Shown here: positions 1 through 12,540 of the stretch, one piece after another
Layout: the number at the start of each line of letters is the position of its first letter
Position numbering within the stretch: the stretch's first letter is position 1
NCBI RefSeq assembly: GCF_010389155.1
Contig: NC_057764.1
Coordinates: 10,044,001 to 10,108,000, forward strand
Source: Erigeron canadensis
Lineage: Eukaryota; Streptophyta; Magnoliopsida; Asterales; Asteraceae
Direction: 5' to 3'
DNA: 64,000 nt
Made by a program: the position numbers and the translations under genes
The notes under the pieces: generated by a model
What the model saw: only the letters and a program-made list of their open reading frames with translations
Told to the model about the DNA's origin: nothing
The model's database searches: none

Positions 1-189
1 TGTCAATAACTAGAGTCTCTTATTTAGCTATGTTTTGTTAATGGTTTTCGTTGGTTGTAATCTATTTTGCTCGTGTTGTGCATGGACGAATTGTAAAAGT
101 CAACACAATAATTATCTATGTTGCATGTTCCTCATTTAATATATTCTGACCATGATTGATGGCCTTTTACCTAAAAAAAGGTTTTCTGG
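1..189. other. Unassigned left edge, probably decayed copia
   Basis: No convincing ORF. It lies directly downstream, in minus-strand sense, of the copia pre-integrase remnant, so it is probably decayed integrase sequence of the same element. No motif confirms this. Confidence 0.3.
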
Positions 190-471
190 TGTGTTTAGAA
201 AAATGACAAATGTCACAAGGTGATGAAGTACCATCACCTCTAATATCAATTTGACCTTTTAAAACTTTCAAGACTTGATCTGAAGGATGACCAAGTCTGT
301 TATGCCACAAAGAATTTGCATTGCCAGTAAAAGTGTTTTACATTGTACAAAATTTCCAGGTTTATTAAAGTCAAGAAAGTACAAACCTTCATATTGACTA
401 CCAGTCCCCGGAGTTTTCTCCAGTTGTAAGTCCTGAATGTAAGACTTAGACTCAACAAAACCAATAAACAC
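190..471 (-). pseudogene. COP-D pre-integrase (zinc-finger) remnant
   Basis: Minus-strand translation gives a GAG_pre-integrase-like stretch. At the low-coordinate end, in another frame, is CDICHFSKHTRK, which resembles the C-x2-C half of the copia integrase zinc-binding domain. The domain normally sits between protease and integrase core, and the order here (gag, protease, pre-integrase reading right to left) fits. Several frameshifts are needed to read it through, and the integrase core is not visible. This is a non-functional remnant; assignment rests on motif resemblance. Confidence 0.6.
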
Positions 472-485
472 TTTACTATCTCTTG

Positions 486-768
486 CTAATTTATGTACTG
501 GAAAAGATTAAAGTTATACTCTGGCACATACAACACATCATGCAATCTTAAATTCTCACTTATTCTCAAATTTCCTACTTTCTTAATAAAAGTAGTTGTA
601 CCATTAGGATGATCAATTTGCAATTTAAGATCAGAAATATCAACTATATCTTCCATATTATCTAAACTTGTAACCATATATTGATTAGCTCCAGAGTCTA
701 TTATATCAACTATATCTTCCATATTATCTAAACTTGTAACCATATATTGATTAGCTCCAGAGTCTATT
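486..768 (-). pseudogene. COP-D aspartic protease remnant with duplicated active site
   Basis: The minus-strand ORF contains DSGANQYMVTS, the copia-type aspartic protease catalytic signature, followed by LHDVLYVPEYNFNLF, the usual downstream protease/pre-integrase landmark. The catalytic DSGA segment appears twice because a 66 bp unit (22 codons) is duplicated in tandem and in frame at 637-768. Copia protease would cleave the gag-pol polyprotein. Two active-site motifs in one chain are not normal for this domain, and the host element is otherwise broken, so the duplication probably arose after the element died. Confidence 0.8.
637..768. repeat. Two 66 bp tandem copies in the protease remnant
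   Basis: Units 637-702 and 703-768 look identical by eye and the match runs two bases further. The unit is a multiple of three and encodes 22 residues including DSGANQYMV. Confidence 0.95.
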
Positions 769-856
769 ATCTATCCTTTGTCAGTTTTATAAATTCTAAA
801 CACAGTTTTAGTATTACCTGCCATATTGACTTGTACATTCTCAGGAGGCTTAGAGT

Positions 857-1874
857 TTAAAAGCTTAAGAAGTTGCTGAACTTGTTCTTGAGTAAAAGGA
901 GAACCATTAGCAGAACTATCAACAAAAGATAATGAACTATTATTATTAACAGTTTTACATAGCAATTACTAGCAACCCATTTCTTCTTAATATAATCAGG
1001 ATATCCAACAATCTTGAAACACTTATCAACAGTATGACTAGTTAAACCACATTTAAGATTAGTGTATTCAAGACTATTCTTATTCATAGGTTTCTTAAAC
1101 ACAGAATTCACATCTTGATACTTAGCAACAAAAGTTGTAGTTTGAAGTTTAGAAATAGTAGAAATGTGAGAAGAAGAATCCCTATGAGATTCTTCTCTAG
1201 AGATAATGGAGAAAGGAGTCTTAACATTACGTAAAGGTTCCCTAGTAAGCAAAGAACTTCTAACACATTCATATACATCATCAAGTCCCATAAGAAACTA
1301 CATTAATTTCATAAGATCATTATGAGTTTTAATAGCTTTCTGTGCATCACAAGTACAAGCAGACAACTTAGTAATAACATCAAATTGTTTCCAATATGCA
1401 TTCAACTTAAGATAGTAATCAGTTAATGGAATACCATTTTGTTTTAAGCAATTAATCTGTTGATACAAGTTAAATGTTTCACAACCATTAATTTTATCAT
1501 AAGTCTCTTTTAGTTCTTTCTAAACTTCAGTTGCATTAGTTGAAAAAATTTGACCAAGTTACAGTTCTTCAAAAATAAACCCTAAAATCCATAAAGTACC
1601 ACAGAATTGCACATATCCTATTTCCTAGCTAAAGAAGCATCAAAAGTAGATCTCTTACAAGAACCATCAATAAATCTAGTTTTATTTTAGCTTCTAAAGC
1701 AGTATTCATAGTACAACTCCATACAGAATAATTTTCAGTTCCTTTCAACTTACGTGACACGAAAGTAGTAATACTAGAATCAGTAGGATGTAAGAACAAT
1801 TCATCACCAAACATTATACTACTAGCAGCAGATTTACTACCACTACCTAGATCACTACCTCCAGTCATTATCAA
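857..1874 (-). pseudogene. COP-D gag pseudogene
   Basis: Reading right to left: an N-terminal copia gag segment (1629-1874) with FLHPTDSSIT and NYSVWSCTMNTALEAK, the usual start of copia-type gag; a middle segment (about 1290-1570) with YQQINCLKQNGIPLTDYY, typical of the UBN2 gag fold; and a C-terminal segment with CGLTSHTVDKCFKIVGYP. That last is a CCHC knuckle missing its first Cys. At least one frameshift (near 1640) and two TAG stops break the frame. The role was RNA packaging and particle assembly. Orientation and order agree with the protease remnant at 486-768. Confidence 0.8.
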
Positions 1875-1880
1875 AGTCTA

Positions 1881-2649
1881 TCCAGGATTCCACACCACTA
1901 AAGTGATTTTCAAGATATAATAACACTACCAGTAATTATATTCAGGCAAATAAACTGATATATGGCAGAATAACAAATAACCAAAAAATAAAGAGATGTC
2001 TTGATTTTACCAAAATCAGGTAGGATAAGATGTAACCTAATTAGTAGCGGAATTTGTAGTAGATGAATTAGGGTTCAGAAACCCTAACTATGAAAATCAA
2101 TCAACAACTCGACGACCTGAAGCAAAAACCCCAAAATAAACAAAATTAGGGTTCAGAAACTATAATCTAAAATAATCAATCAACAACTTGGCGATCTGAA
2201 GCAGAATCCCCAAAAATAAGAAAAATTCCTAAAACTCGAAACCCTTATTTTTCTGATAGGACTCTAAATCAAAATTTAATCTAAAGTATAATCGATTATA
2301 GATCGAAACACACTTAAGATTAACCAGATCTCAGAGAACCATGCATATGTTAACATGCAAAACCAAAAAAGCTACATTAAACAATAAATCGACTCTACAT
2401 ATCTACTACTAGTCAACTAATATGAGTGTAGTGACCAAAAAATTAGACTATTTAGCGCCGAATATGATCAAACACCACCATATCACGTGGCAGATTCCAA
2501 GCTTGCACAAAGCGTTCAACCTGAGAAGTTTTCTTGAACCTCAAAGTTACTAGTTTAAGCCGAATTGTAGCAGCAATTACTCACGAATTTGTTCAAGAGG
2601 CTGAATTTTGTTAGTGAATAGTCTCAGATTTCTTTCTTGCTAAACAAAA
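1881..2649. other. Non-coding, probable COP-D leader/LTR remains
   Basis: No coding potential. It lies upstream (minus sense) of the COP-D gag and so probably holds its leader and perhaps LTR, but I find no clear PBS or LTR end. It contains a roughly 78 bp imperfect tandem duplication (2067-2144 and 2145 to about 2226), each unit starting ATTAGGGTTCAGAAA. Confidence 0.4.
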
Positions 2650-3040
2650 TAAGTTGTAGCCATGTCTTACTTTAAGCCAACACCTTTACACATGTTTATA
2701 CTTTAATCACAATCAAAGTGAATTGTACAGATAAAAGAATGTAAAGGTAAAGTCTTCCACGTAATCAATGTAAAGCTTTGTAAGTACTTTACGCTAGTGA
2801 ATCTCCAGTCTTTGATCTGGGTAAAACATCCACTAGGCTTCATTGCCATGAATATTTTCTTCCTTCCACTTGTTTTATTCGACTTCAATTGGAATGTATC
2901 CAGTTATGGTCTGATCTCGAGTAGAGTTGAAGCTCCAGTGACATAAACTATACGCTGATCATTGGAGTTCATATTATTTTAGTCAAATATTCTGGACTCT
3001 AGTTTTGCACTGGAGTAAAGCCCAGTTTGTTGGACTAACA
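2650..3040 (-). mobile_element. COP-B 3' LTR remnant
   Basis: On minus, an LTR begins TGTTAGTCCA at 3040, directly after a polypurine tract (reverse complement of AATTCCCCCTATTT at 3041-3054). The same tract plus TGTTAG arrangement occurs at 29198-29210 (plus) and 56763-56775 (minus). The body shares TACAAAGCTTTACA-type sequence and clusters of TGGAGT/CCAGT words with those two LTRs. The far end near 2650 is approximate; promoter and terminal regions appear lost. Confidence 0.7.
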
Positions 3041-3324
3041 AATTCCCCCTATTTTTCCTGAAATTATTACAAGTCTTTCAAGTTTCTATCAATACAATAC
3101 TTACACTTGAAAACTTGTTTTGACTAAATTTATTTAATTTTCTTGGACACTTTTATTAATCTTCAAGTGTCCTAGATCTACTTATAAGTATGTAAGATTT
3201 AATCAGTTATCTTTCTTGTTGGTTACAATCAAGTAACTTGCATATATACTGGAAATTGAAATTCACAAAAAGTTACAAGATCAAAAAATAAAAATACAAG
3301 CAAGATAACAAAGAAGAAAGAGAA

Positions 3325-3710
3325 CTAAGAAGATGGTCCTCCATTAGTTATTCTTCTTTTAATCAATGGGGCAAGGGTTTGAAAGTCTTTAGGATCATGG
3401 GACAGTTTTGCTTCTAATGTTTCCTTATGCTTCCAATGAATCCATGTCTTCTTAAACGTTGTCTTCATTGACTCTGCCTCCAAAAATTCAACCATGTCCA
3501 CCCATTCAATATATCCATAGTGCATCAAATCTGCATTGTCTATCTTTACCAATGGCCCTCTAGTGTAACTGACTTCTACGTGGAAGAAATATGTTCTAGG
3601 CTTCATATCAACATGAATCCCATTTATCTTACTAGGATGACATCTAGTTTGCATGATAGATCATTAGTAAGCTCTCTTATTAGATTCATTGTTTAGTTTG
3701 ATAGACGCAG
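3325..3710 (-). pseudogene. COP-B third ORF, C-terminal fragment
   Basis: Minus translation (best stretch 3325-3654) aligns by eye with the C-terminal part of the third ORF at 28543-28938. Shared positions include KLxNES (here 3670-3710), a short strand-like run (FFHVEVSY here, VVKVQY there), GP, then YG-x2-E-x-V-x-M. Stops lie at about 3655-3662. Homology continues up to base 3710, where the gypsy LTR of GYP-1 starts, so GYP-1 appears to have inserted into this ORF. Function unknown; no catalytic motif is visible. Confidence 0.65.
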
Positions 3711-6610
3711 TGTAACACCCCACCATTGGCGAAAACAAGAGGTGTCATGAAAAGTACAGCACGACATGGAATTACATAGATACTGCTAAATGAAACAGAA
3801 TATAGTAAATATATTACTAAAAACATGAGTTCAAAGTCAAAACAATGCAAAAATAGCTTATTACAACCAAGTCCATAAAGAAATAATCCAAGGTATGTAG
3901 CCTTAAAGTCTAACAATAAATAAAGGAGCACTAATCTCCGAAGTTCAAGCCTAGCATAGCAGTCTTTATCCCTGATTAGCCTGAGTACCTGAAAAGTATA
4001 CTAAAATGTGTCAACACAAAGGTTGGTGAGTTCGTAGGTTTTAGTTAAAAAGTACAGTAATAAATAAGTCTTATGTCGATTCTTTAGAAACAAGTAGGTA
4101 GATGTTCAATATATAGGGAGCAGAGCTACGCCATAGTCCAAGTACTCAAAGTGTGGCCTTACGGTACCTGCCTCATATAATGATATGTGGCCTTACAGTT
4201 CAACAACTTGCCTTGGTGGCCTTACAGTTAAACAACTTGCCTTAATATAAGTCTCCAATGCACACAATAAATACGTCTCAATAAGCACAATCATTAAGCA
4301 CATAATCACACATACAAACAAAAACAAGCACATCACATGGCATCAGTAACTCTATAAGAAACAGCTCTATATTGAACATAAATAAATATCGACAAACTGT
4401 TTTATAAAGTAGCAGTATACTTTCCACCCCAAAGCACGTAAAAAGAAGGGCTACGAAACTCACCCGAAAGCAGCACAAGTATAATTATCCTAGGTCAACG
4501 AACAAGAACACGAATAGTCAGTACACCTGAAACACGCTCAATATCTGTCCAACAGTCCTACATTGTCTACAAGTCATCCAGTAAGTACTTGAATTTGATT
4601 GTACTCGTCTATGTCTTATACTAGTATCTTAGGAAATGTCATTATGTCTTGTCAAATGTCATAATATATATAGTAGTCCTTTTGTTCTTATAAATTGTCC
4701 ACATGAAAAGATTCTTTTAATAAAGTTACATTTTTATGTTTATATCACGTCAAATTCTTGTATGGAACAGTTCTTTGGAATAATTGAGTCTGAATAACCA
4801 TCATTTATTATTATACAATTTATAATTTATATAGTCTTTTCAAAGTCCTTTCTATATTTAATATCTTTCATTTTAAATTATTTGATGTATATATACATAT
4901 GTCCATAGTAAAATTATTCATTATATATATATATTCATAATAAATTATTCTTTAATTCAATTTTAACCAAGGATTTAATTTTGACTAAAAATACTAAAAC
5001 TTTAATTTTGACTTAAATCCAACTTTAATCCAAATTTTAGTCAAAAGTCCAAATAACTTATCAAAAAGACCAAAATAGATAAGTTATGAATTTGCCTTTG
5101 ACCATCGTTGACCGGCGTTGACCGGCATTTGACCGATGAGAAAACGACTCCCAAAATTAGATCTAAACACATTTTTATACCCAAAACGACTTTTAGAGGC
5201 TAAAAAGTTTGAATCGGCCAGTTTGACCAAGTTTGACCGACAGAAAATCAGGAACAACACCAGATCCGGTAACAAGGATGAATTACAACTCGATTCAAGA
5301 CCAAGAATCACTAAACAATTCGGCCCTATGATAGATCTAGCCAAGAACAACCCGAAAATATATATATAGCCACGATTTTGAACAATATTTCGATCTATAT
5401 ACACCTATGTGACCCGAAAATACAAAGAACAAGCCCCAAATCCACACAAGATGAAGTTTTCAGATACAAGGTAATCGGATTAAAAGTTTTCGGATCAAAA
5501 GATTCCGGATTGAAGGGTTTTTGGATCCATGGTTACACATAAACACTTAGACAACCGAAATACATATATATTTATGAAAAGATTTCAGATCTCAAAGGTA
5601 TTTGCCTCAAACATCTTGGATCTAAAGGATCTCGCATATATATATACATATACATATACTCATATACAACCGAAATCATATGTATTTTGTCAAAGAAATC
5701 GGATTTAAAGATATAAATACTCAAACACAATCCAAAATATATATATATATATATGAGCAAATCTCAAGAAAAACGGGTTTAAATACATATATTTGTAAAG
5801 ATTTTCAAAATTTAAGGGAAAAGAAATATAACCGATTTACTTATATACACAGTCAAAGATCGATTTGTGGATATAGTTGTGAAGATTTTCAGATATATAT
5901 ATATGCATCCATAGCCGATTCATACATAAAGTGTATGAAATTCATGATTCTCGAGATGAACAAACATCATAGTGCATCGATTTAACCAAAACGTACCCAA
6001 ATTTAAAAGAAAAGTGAAGGAAAGATGAAGATTTGATGGTGGTGCGTGGTGGTTGTGTGGTTGTCGTCTGCAAAAGAGAGAAGGAGGAGAGAAGGGGGAC
6101 GGCTAGGAGAGAAAAGAAAGAGAGGGGGAAGAGTGTGTGAGGAAAATGAGGGTATGAGGATTAGGGTTAGGGGAAAATAGGGTTTTTGTTTATTCTTTCC
6201 CTTCCTTTGACCGAATTTGACCACCTTTGACCCTTTAAAATCTCATTTGACTCGACAATTTAAAAAGACTCGTGACTCAGAAATTTATTTTGTCAACATA
6301 GTTAAATGTAACTTTTCAATAGTTTTCCAACGGATATAAACATGTCTATATTTAATTATTAAATATTTAGTTGATTTAATTTTAAGTATTTTACTTAATT
6401 TGACATTTTCATAAGACAACCAGTATTCCTCCTGTTCTCGAGTCCGCGTACTATTTTTCTAGAGTCTAAATGCTCATAGAGCCCGAATAAAAATATAAAT
6501 CCGTTTATTTCATGATAAAGTCTTAGAGACTAATGACGTACATAAACTAAACGAACTAAAATGATCGGAAAAGTAATTTAGGGAAGTACGCTCAAATGAC
6601 GGTTGTCACA
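3711..6610 (-). repeat. GYP-1 3' LTR, about 2.9 kb
   Basis: In minus sense it starts TGTGACAACC at 6610 and ends GGGGTGTTACA at 3711, giving short imperfect terminal inverted repeats. The polypurine/pol end (AATTTCGGGACGAAATTC) precedes it. It contains short tandem repeats at 4153-4243 and TA-rich microsatellites near 5360 and 5742. Short ORFs on both strands inside it show no recognisable domain and are treated as chance. Confidence 0.75.
4153..4243. repeat. Three tandem copies of a ~29-34 bp unit in an LTR
   Basis: Units start GTGGCCTTAC at 4153, 4187 and 4216. The last two (29 and 28 bp) differ at very few bases and share ACAACTTGCCTT. Confidence 0.85.
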
Positions 6611-6644
6611 ACATTACCCCGTTAAAAGAATTTCGTCCCGAAAT

Positions 6645-8334
6645 TCAACTCGAACTAGTCCCATTAAACAATTGGGGGTATTTTGTCTTGAAATGATTTT
6701 CCCGTTCCCAAGTATACTCAGGCCCTCACTTTGAATTTCATCGAACCTTGACAAGTGTGTACTTGGTTTTCTTTAGTTTCCGCACCTTGCGATCCACAAT
6801 CTCTAAAGGTTCTTCAACGAAATTCAACTTAGCGTCAATTCGGATCTCGTCCATAGGCACATGACGATCTTCTTCAGCTAGACATTTTCTAAGATGCAAC
6901 ACATGAAATACGTCGTAAACTCCCTTAAGCTCTTCTGAAAGTCTCAATCGATAAGCTACCTCACCAACTCTTTCTAGTATCTCAAAAGATCCAATAAATC
7001 TAGGTCCAAGTTTTCCACTCTTGACAAATGTAACCACTCCTTTCCAAGGGGAAACCTTAAGTAGTACACGGTCTCCGACACTGAACTCCAAGGGTCTACG
7101 TCTGATGTCAGCATACTTTTTTTGACGTTCACGTGCTAATCTGAGTCTCTCTTTAATCTTAATTATTTTCTCAGCAGTCTCTTCAATAAGCTCAGGCCCA
7201 ATCAACTGGCTATCGCCAAAGTCAGACCATGCGACAGGTGATCTACACTTCCGTCCACACAATGCCTTGAAAGGAGCCATATTAATACTCGCGTGATAAC
7301 TATTGTTGTAAGAGAATTCTATCAAATGTAGATGATCATCCCAGTTACCACCAAAATTTAAGACACAGGCTCTCAACATGTCTTCTAAAGTCTGAATAGT
7401 ACGTTCACTCTGACCATCAGTTTGTGGATGGTATGCCGTACTCATGTCTATCCTAGTCCCAAAAGCCTTCTGAAACCCTCGCCAAAACTGAGAATTAAAG
7501 CGAGTATCTCTGTCTGAAATAATCGAAACTGGTACGCGATGTTTCGATACGAATTCCTTTACATACTTCCTCACCAATTTCTTTGTGGGGTCTTTTTCAC
7601 GAATGGCTAGGAAATGAGCAGACTTTGTCAATCTATTGACAATCACCCAATTTCTGGTTGTCTGAGTAATCCCGCCGGCTTTTGATGTTCTGCTTTCACC
7701 TGTAGACATGTCAAGCATCAGCTTACAAACTCAGCAACATCTTTCTTCATGCCAGGCCACCAATATAACTCTCGCAATTCATAGTACATCTTGTCGGTGC
7801 CCGGATGTACCGAATACCTTGTATTATGAGCTTCGTTCAATATCAATGTTCGTAAATCACCAGTGGAAGGAACCCATAGTCTGTCCACGAAGTACAAGCC
7901 GTCATCGTCTCTTCTATCCAAATGTTGTTCCATTCCTCATAGTTCCTTCTTAAGAAGATCTTTATCGCCAGCAACAACAAATTGTGCTTCTATGATCTGA
8001 TCTCTAACACCTCTTTGCACTGTAATACTCACAACACGTACACGTCTAGGGTTAACCCTTTCCTTACGACTTAAGGCATCGGCCACTACATTGGCTTTCC
8101 CCGGGTGATAACGAATGTCACAGTCATAATCACTTAGTAACTCAAGCCATCTTCGTTTTCTGATATTCAAATCTTGTTGATTGAAAATATGTTGTAAATT
8201 CTTGTGATCCGTGTAAATTACACACTTGGTTCCATACAAATAATGCCTCCAGCACTTTAATGCAAAAATGATTGCTCCTAATTCCAAGTCATGAGTTGTG
8301 TAATTCTTCTCATGGACCTTCAATTGTCGTGAGG
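6645..8334 (-). pseudogene. GYP-1 pol fragment: RNase H, integrase
   Basis: Right to left: RNase H (7937-8334) with [24 protein letters not shown] and VVADALSR; integrase zinc-binding region (about 7655-7933) with HPGTDKMYYELRELYWWPGM and CLTC; integrase core (6738-7650) with ISDRDTRF and [12 protein letters not shown], then the [14 protein letters not shown]-terminal domain. A stop follows EFVS near 7718 and the reading frame changes. Sequence between PEI and WVIVNRL near 7650 is missing, which removes the first catalytic Asp of the DDE triad. A TGA at 6726-6728 replaces an expected Arg codon before the pol end (about 6645). Without these residues it cannot integrate. Confidence 0.9.
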
Positions 8335-11300
8335 TGTAACAACCCTACTTTTTAAATATTATATACGTGCTAGTTAGGTTGTCTATGTTCCCGCAAGCCA
8401 TAGTATACTTGAAGCTAGTAGATAATGCCCCTAAATTAGCAATCTAAAGCTATTATTAATGATAAGTTCAATTCAATAAAATGCCATTGAACAAAATTTT
8501 AAAAAATATTTAACCAACTAATAAATAATAATATAAGTCTCACAAGTTGAGCTAGCGATTAAAAATACTTGTAAATGCCCAACAATTTAACCATCAAGCC
8601 AACTAAATAATATTTGATCATGGAAATAGTATGAACACCTTGAAATAATTTTAAGTCCTTTATGTGAATAAAATGCTTGAATAATAATACGAATATGTAT
8701 GTATGTTTAATATAAATACAAGATTTAAAACCAATGAGCCATGTAGTAAATTTAAAACACACATATATATTTACTTACATATATATATACACATGACATA
8801 TATACATATGCATATACTAGGATAAATAATCCACTAACATTACAAATTTATACAAATTAATACTCTTACAAAATATATACATACACCTAACTTATACAAA
8901 TATCCTTACACTTTTTATAAAAGAAAAAAGGAAGAAACCCCTTCATTACCCTCTTTTGGCCGTCCCCCCTTCACACACATACACTCCACATTTTGAATTT
9001 CTACTTCTTCCAACTCACACAAAACACACTTCTCACACTTTACACATACTAGCTATTATTCTCTCTCAAAGAAACTCTTCTCCTCTCCTCTTTTCTTCAT
9101 CATTTCGGCTGGAAAAAGGGGCAAAAAGGCAAGCAAAACTCATCTAAACACTTGTTAATAATAAGGGTTTAGGTTAGATTAAGCAAGGGTTATTATAAGC
9201 ATAGTCTAAGGGTTGTATTAAGGCTTAAATAAGGGTTTTTGGAGGCTTCATAGGTCACGAATTTTCTGCACTTTTTCATCAACAAAAACGTGGTCATCAA
9301 GGGTATATATCTTCATCTCTTTACTAGATTAATCTTGTTCTTGTTTATATTAAAAAGGTTCTATCAAAAGATTATGTTTTCTCTATGTTTTCTTTTGAAT
9401 ATACACTTGATGAGGGCAAAGTTGATAGGATCTTTCTTTCCATGTTCATGCATGTTGAATCCATGAAGAAAGATCCAAGGATTCAACTAGTTTAAGACCC
9501 AAAAGTGTAGATATAAATTATATAACTTTTAAAATGATTGTTCCTTTGAAAGATGGTCATATTTATATATATATTGAAGTTATATTTTTTGGAAAATTTC
9601 ATGAAAAGATGTATTTGATGTTGTTTTGATAGATCCATAAAAGTTTGCATCAAAAAGTGTGGTTATATAATAATAGTTTGTAAAGAGACTTTTTGCATGA
9701 AAAGATGAATATGTTTCTATATAATCTTTATACATATTTTTCTGGAAATGTTCATAAAAAGAATATTTTTATATTGTTGAATGAAAGTATGATGAAGATT
9801 TATTGTCAAAATATTGAGATAATTGCATGTTTCTTAAATTTAAGAAAGTTGGATCTTTTGTTGGATTATGAAATGAAGCTAGGCTTGTCATAAGTGAAAA
9901 ATATGTTAATCTTGATGTTAAAAATTCCGAAAAAATTTAGAAAATGTCAAGGATATAAAGCTTGAATTAAAACTTGTTAAAATATGCTTGAAATTGTAAA
10001 CCGAAAGCTTGCAAAAATGCATTTTGAGCACACACATGCACCATAATCTTTTGAGCAAGAAAATATAATGAACCTACTGGAAATAATGTGTTTCAAAAGT
10101 ATAAAAGTCAAGTCATTTGATGCATGGCAATAACAAGCTCAAAAATCATCTTTTCGGGTCAAATAATCACTAACCGAAAGCACAAAATTACAAATATCAC
10201 ACCACCACCACTCTCACGACTTGAACCATCAAAATATGATGCACTTTCTGGACAATAACAAACAAGTGCAAAAATCCTTTTTGAAGTACTTAAATTGCTT
10301 AAGAAATGAGGCTTAAAACGTTATTTCAGTAAACGATTTTTATACTTAAAAGTCCTCAAATTACAAAGACACAAGAGAGGTTGAATTGATATAAATTTTT
10401 ATTGATATAAGTTGCCTGAAAGGCGTAAGATTTTTGGACAAAAGCTTTTGTGGTGATTTGTAAGAATTTCTATGATTTAATGAATTAAAATGGTAATTAA
10501 AAGGTATAAAAATTAATTAATAAATTGTGTAAATTATGAATCTGATCAAAACTACATAACTAATGATAAAATTGACCAAAACCTACTGGGAAAAATAATA
10601 ATAAGCAAAGGAACAAGAACTATACAATTTAAAAGTAAATTATTAAGTAAAAATCACTAATTAATCATTATTAGTAAATAAATAGAAATAATGCACAAAT
10701 AAATGTATAAATCATAATATTACAAATAAAAAGGCTTAAAGATCAGTAAATAATCCATATATAGTTATCTATGAATTTTAGAGATAATTTATGGACTTAA
10801 GAATAATTATAAGGAATTATTTAACTAATAAATCAATAAAATAAATAAATAATTAATTAAATAATATTAAATTAAATAAATAATTATAAATCAGTAAAAG
10901 ATATCAACATTAATATTATAAGAACACAAATGTTAAATGTTGTTACTAAACAAAGTATGCAATGGAAAATATATATAAAACAAAGTTAAACTACCGAAAT
11001 TTCAATAAACGTACAAAAATCGTATAAATGACCAAATACTTTCCAGCTAAAGGAGATGAACAACATAATGTACTTGAATACCATAATTAAACAACAACCA
11101 AAGATGGGCAAGTCTACTAGCGTACATCTCGTGATCTAGTTTACTAGTTCATGCAACACACACTTACGTTGTGTATATTTGAATACCATGGTTTATGCTT
11201 GCTTAAGGGGCGACACCACTAGGCATTCTTCACGCATTTGAACAGCCCTCTATCGCTGTCAATACAAGTGACTCATAGCCCCCTTTCAAACTACTTTTTG

Positions 11301-12534
11301 TGTTTAACTATCGGGTGAAAAACATGATATATAAATGAAATTGATTATATATATATGTATAAAATGATTTTTGATAGTATGATTATGAAATGAAATTGTT
11401 TCGTATGTTCAATGTGATAAATTTTTTATGATGAGCTTGAGTTCTGTCAACCCGTTTTCTTTCGGTACACTACTATTTACTCCGAAAGTGGAGGCCTGTA
11501 GTTAGAGAGTTACGCAACTAGGTTTCGTCCACCCACCCATAAGTGTAACGGTGGAAGGTTGGTTGCCTTCGTGACAACCTTCACTTCCAGTCCGACCATA
11601 GTGGTGCTCTAGCTACCTTAAATTTGAATAGTCGTCTCCATGGCACAACTCTATTATTAATAATAATACGACACTTGATTGACAGCTTGTGCTATGAAAT
11701 GAATTATATATATTGCTGGACTTGATAAAATGGTTGTAGTAATGGCTCAAGCATTTACTCATCAAAGTTTACTTGAATTATGCCCATGTGGCTAAATGAT
11801 ATTGATATTATTATGTTGGTTGTTATAAGTTGAACATAGGGATGAGCAAAAAAACCGTTGACCTGCGCCAGACCCGGAACCGGCCCGAAGCCCTAACGGG
11901 CCGGGTCACGGGTTGGACGGGTCAGGCCGGGCCGGGTCGGGTGAAGGGAAAAACCGAAAAAGTGTGAAGGAAAGCCGTGACCCACCTGAACCCGACCCGA
12001 ACTGAACCGACCGGTGTCTTCACAGGCCGGGTCACGGTTCACGTTTTCAAGCTCTCGCGGGTCGCGGGCCTGGCTGGATTTTCACGGGTCGGGCCGGGTT
12101 TCGACCCGTGCTCATCCCTAGTTGAACATACGCTTTAGAGATGATTATTTGAAAGAATACTTGGAAGTTTTATGTCTCATTATCTCTAATTATATTGGAA
12201 TATAAATTGGATGTTAGTTAAAAACCTATGAACTCACTCAACTCTCGTAGTTGACACTTTTTCTTCATGCTTTTCAGGTTTAGAGCATTAGGTTCGTAGC
12301 TTGGACCGCCTCATGGATTGTACTTGCTTGTTATTCGGTGGACTTGTAATGCGAACAATTTGTTTTTCATTTATGGGTTATGGTTGTGTAATGGATTCTA
12401 AAGCGTCATCTTGAACTTATTATCTTTTGATTTTGAATGATATTTGGAACTTAATGTTGATGTTTTATCTTTTAATCTTTTGTACCATGTCGTTCTGTGG
12501 CACTTCGTGTTTCCGCCTTAGTCGGGGTGTTACA
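8335..12534 (+). repeat. GYP-2 5' LTR, about 4.2 kb
   Basis: Starts TGTAACAACCC and ends GGGGTGTTACA, 6 bp before the PBS. Its identity is confirmed by the second copy at 18892-19651. About 3.9 kb remains once the internal MITE (11837-12120) is removed, which is long for a plant LTR. The stretch near 11500-11580 contains a GAAGGTTG / CAACCTTC inverted repeat. The 3' part (about 11700-12400) resembles the GYP-3 LTR around 55222-55830. Short ORFs inside (for example 8956-9147) recur in the 3' LTR simply because it is a repeat. Confidence 0.85.
11837..12120. mobile_element. hAT-type MITE, 284 bp
   Basis: Perfect 12 bp terminal inverted repeats TAGGGATGAGCA, flanked on both sides by the 8 bp direct repeat GTTGAACA (11829-11836 and 12121-12128). 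An 8 bp target duplication and short length point to a non-autonomous hAT element. The interior is strikingly GC-rich, with repeated CGGGTC/GGGCCGGG words, against AT-rich flanks. It has no coding capacity. It sits inside the GYP-2 5' LTR beyond the region kept in the 3' LTR, so presence or absence there cannot be compared. Confidence 0.92.
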
Positions 12535-12540
12535 GAAAAA

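Larger units (their letters stand above)
3711..8334 (-). mobile_element. GYP-1: Ty3/gypsy element, 5'-truncated
   Basis: Minus-strand gypsy element comprising a 3' LTR (3711-6610) and the 3' third of pol (about 6645-8334). It breaks inside RNase H where GYP-2 begins with TGTAACAACC at 8335, a head-to-head junction. Its gag, protease, RT, PBS and 5' LTR are not in the window. Pol shows the chromovirus-like order RNase H, then integrase. Confidence 0.85.

Noticed and set aside
5136..5369. 77-residue plus ORF inside the GYP-1 LTR
   Set aside because: Lies wholly in an LTR, opposite to the element, with no domain or codon signal.
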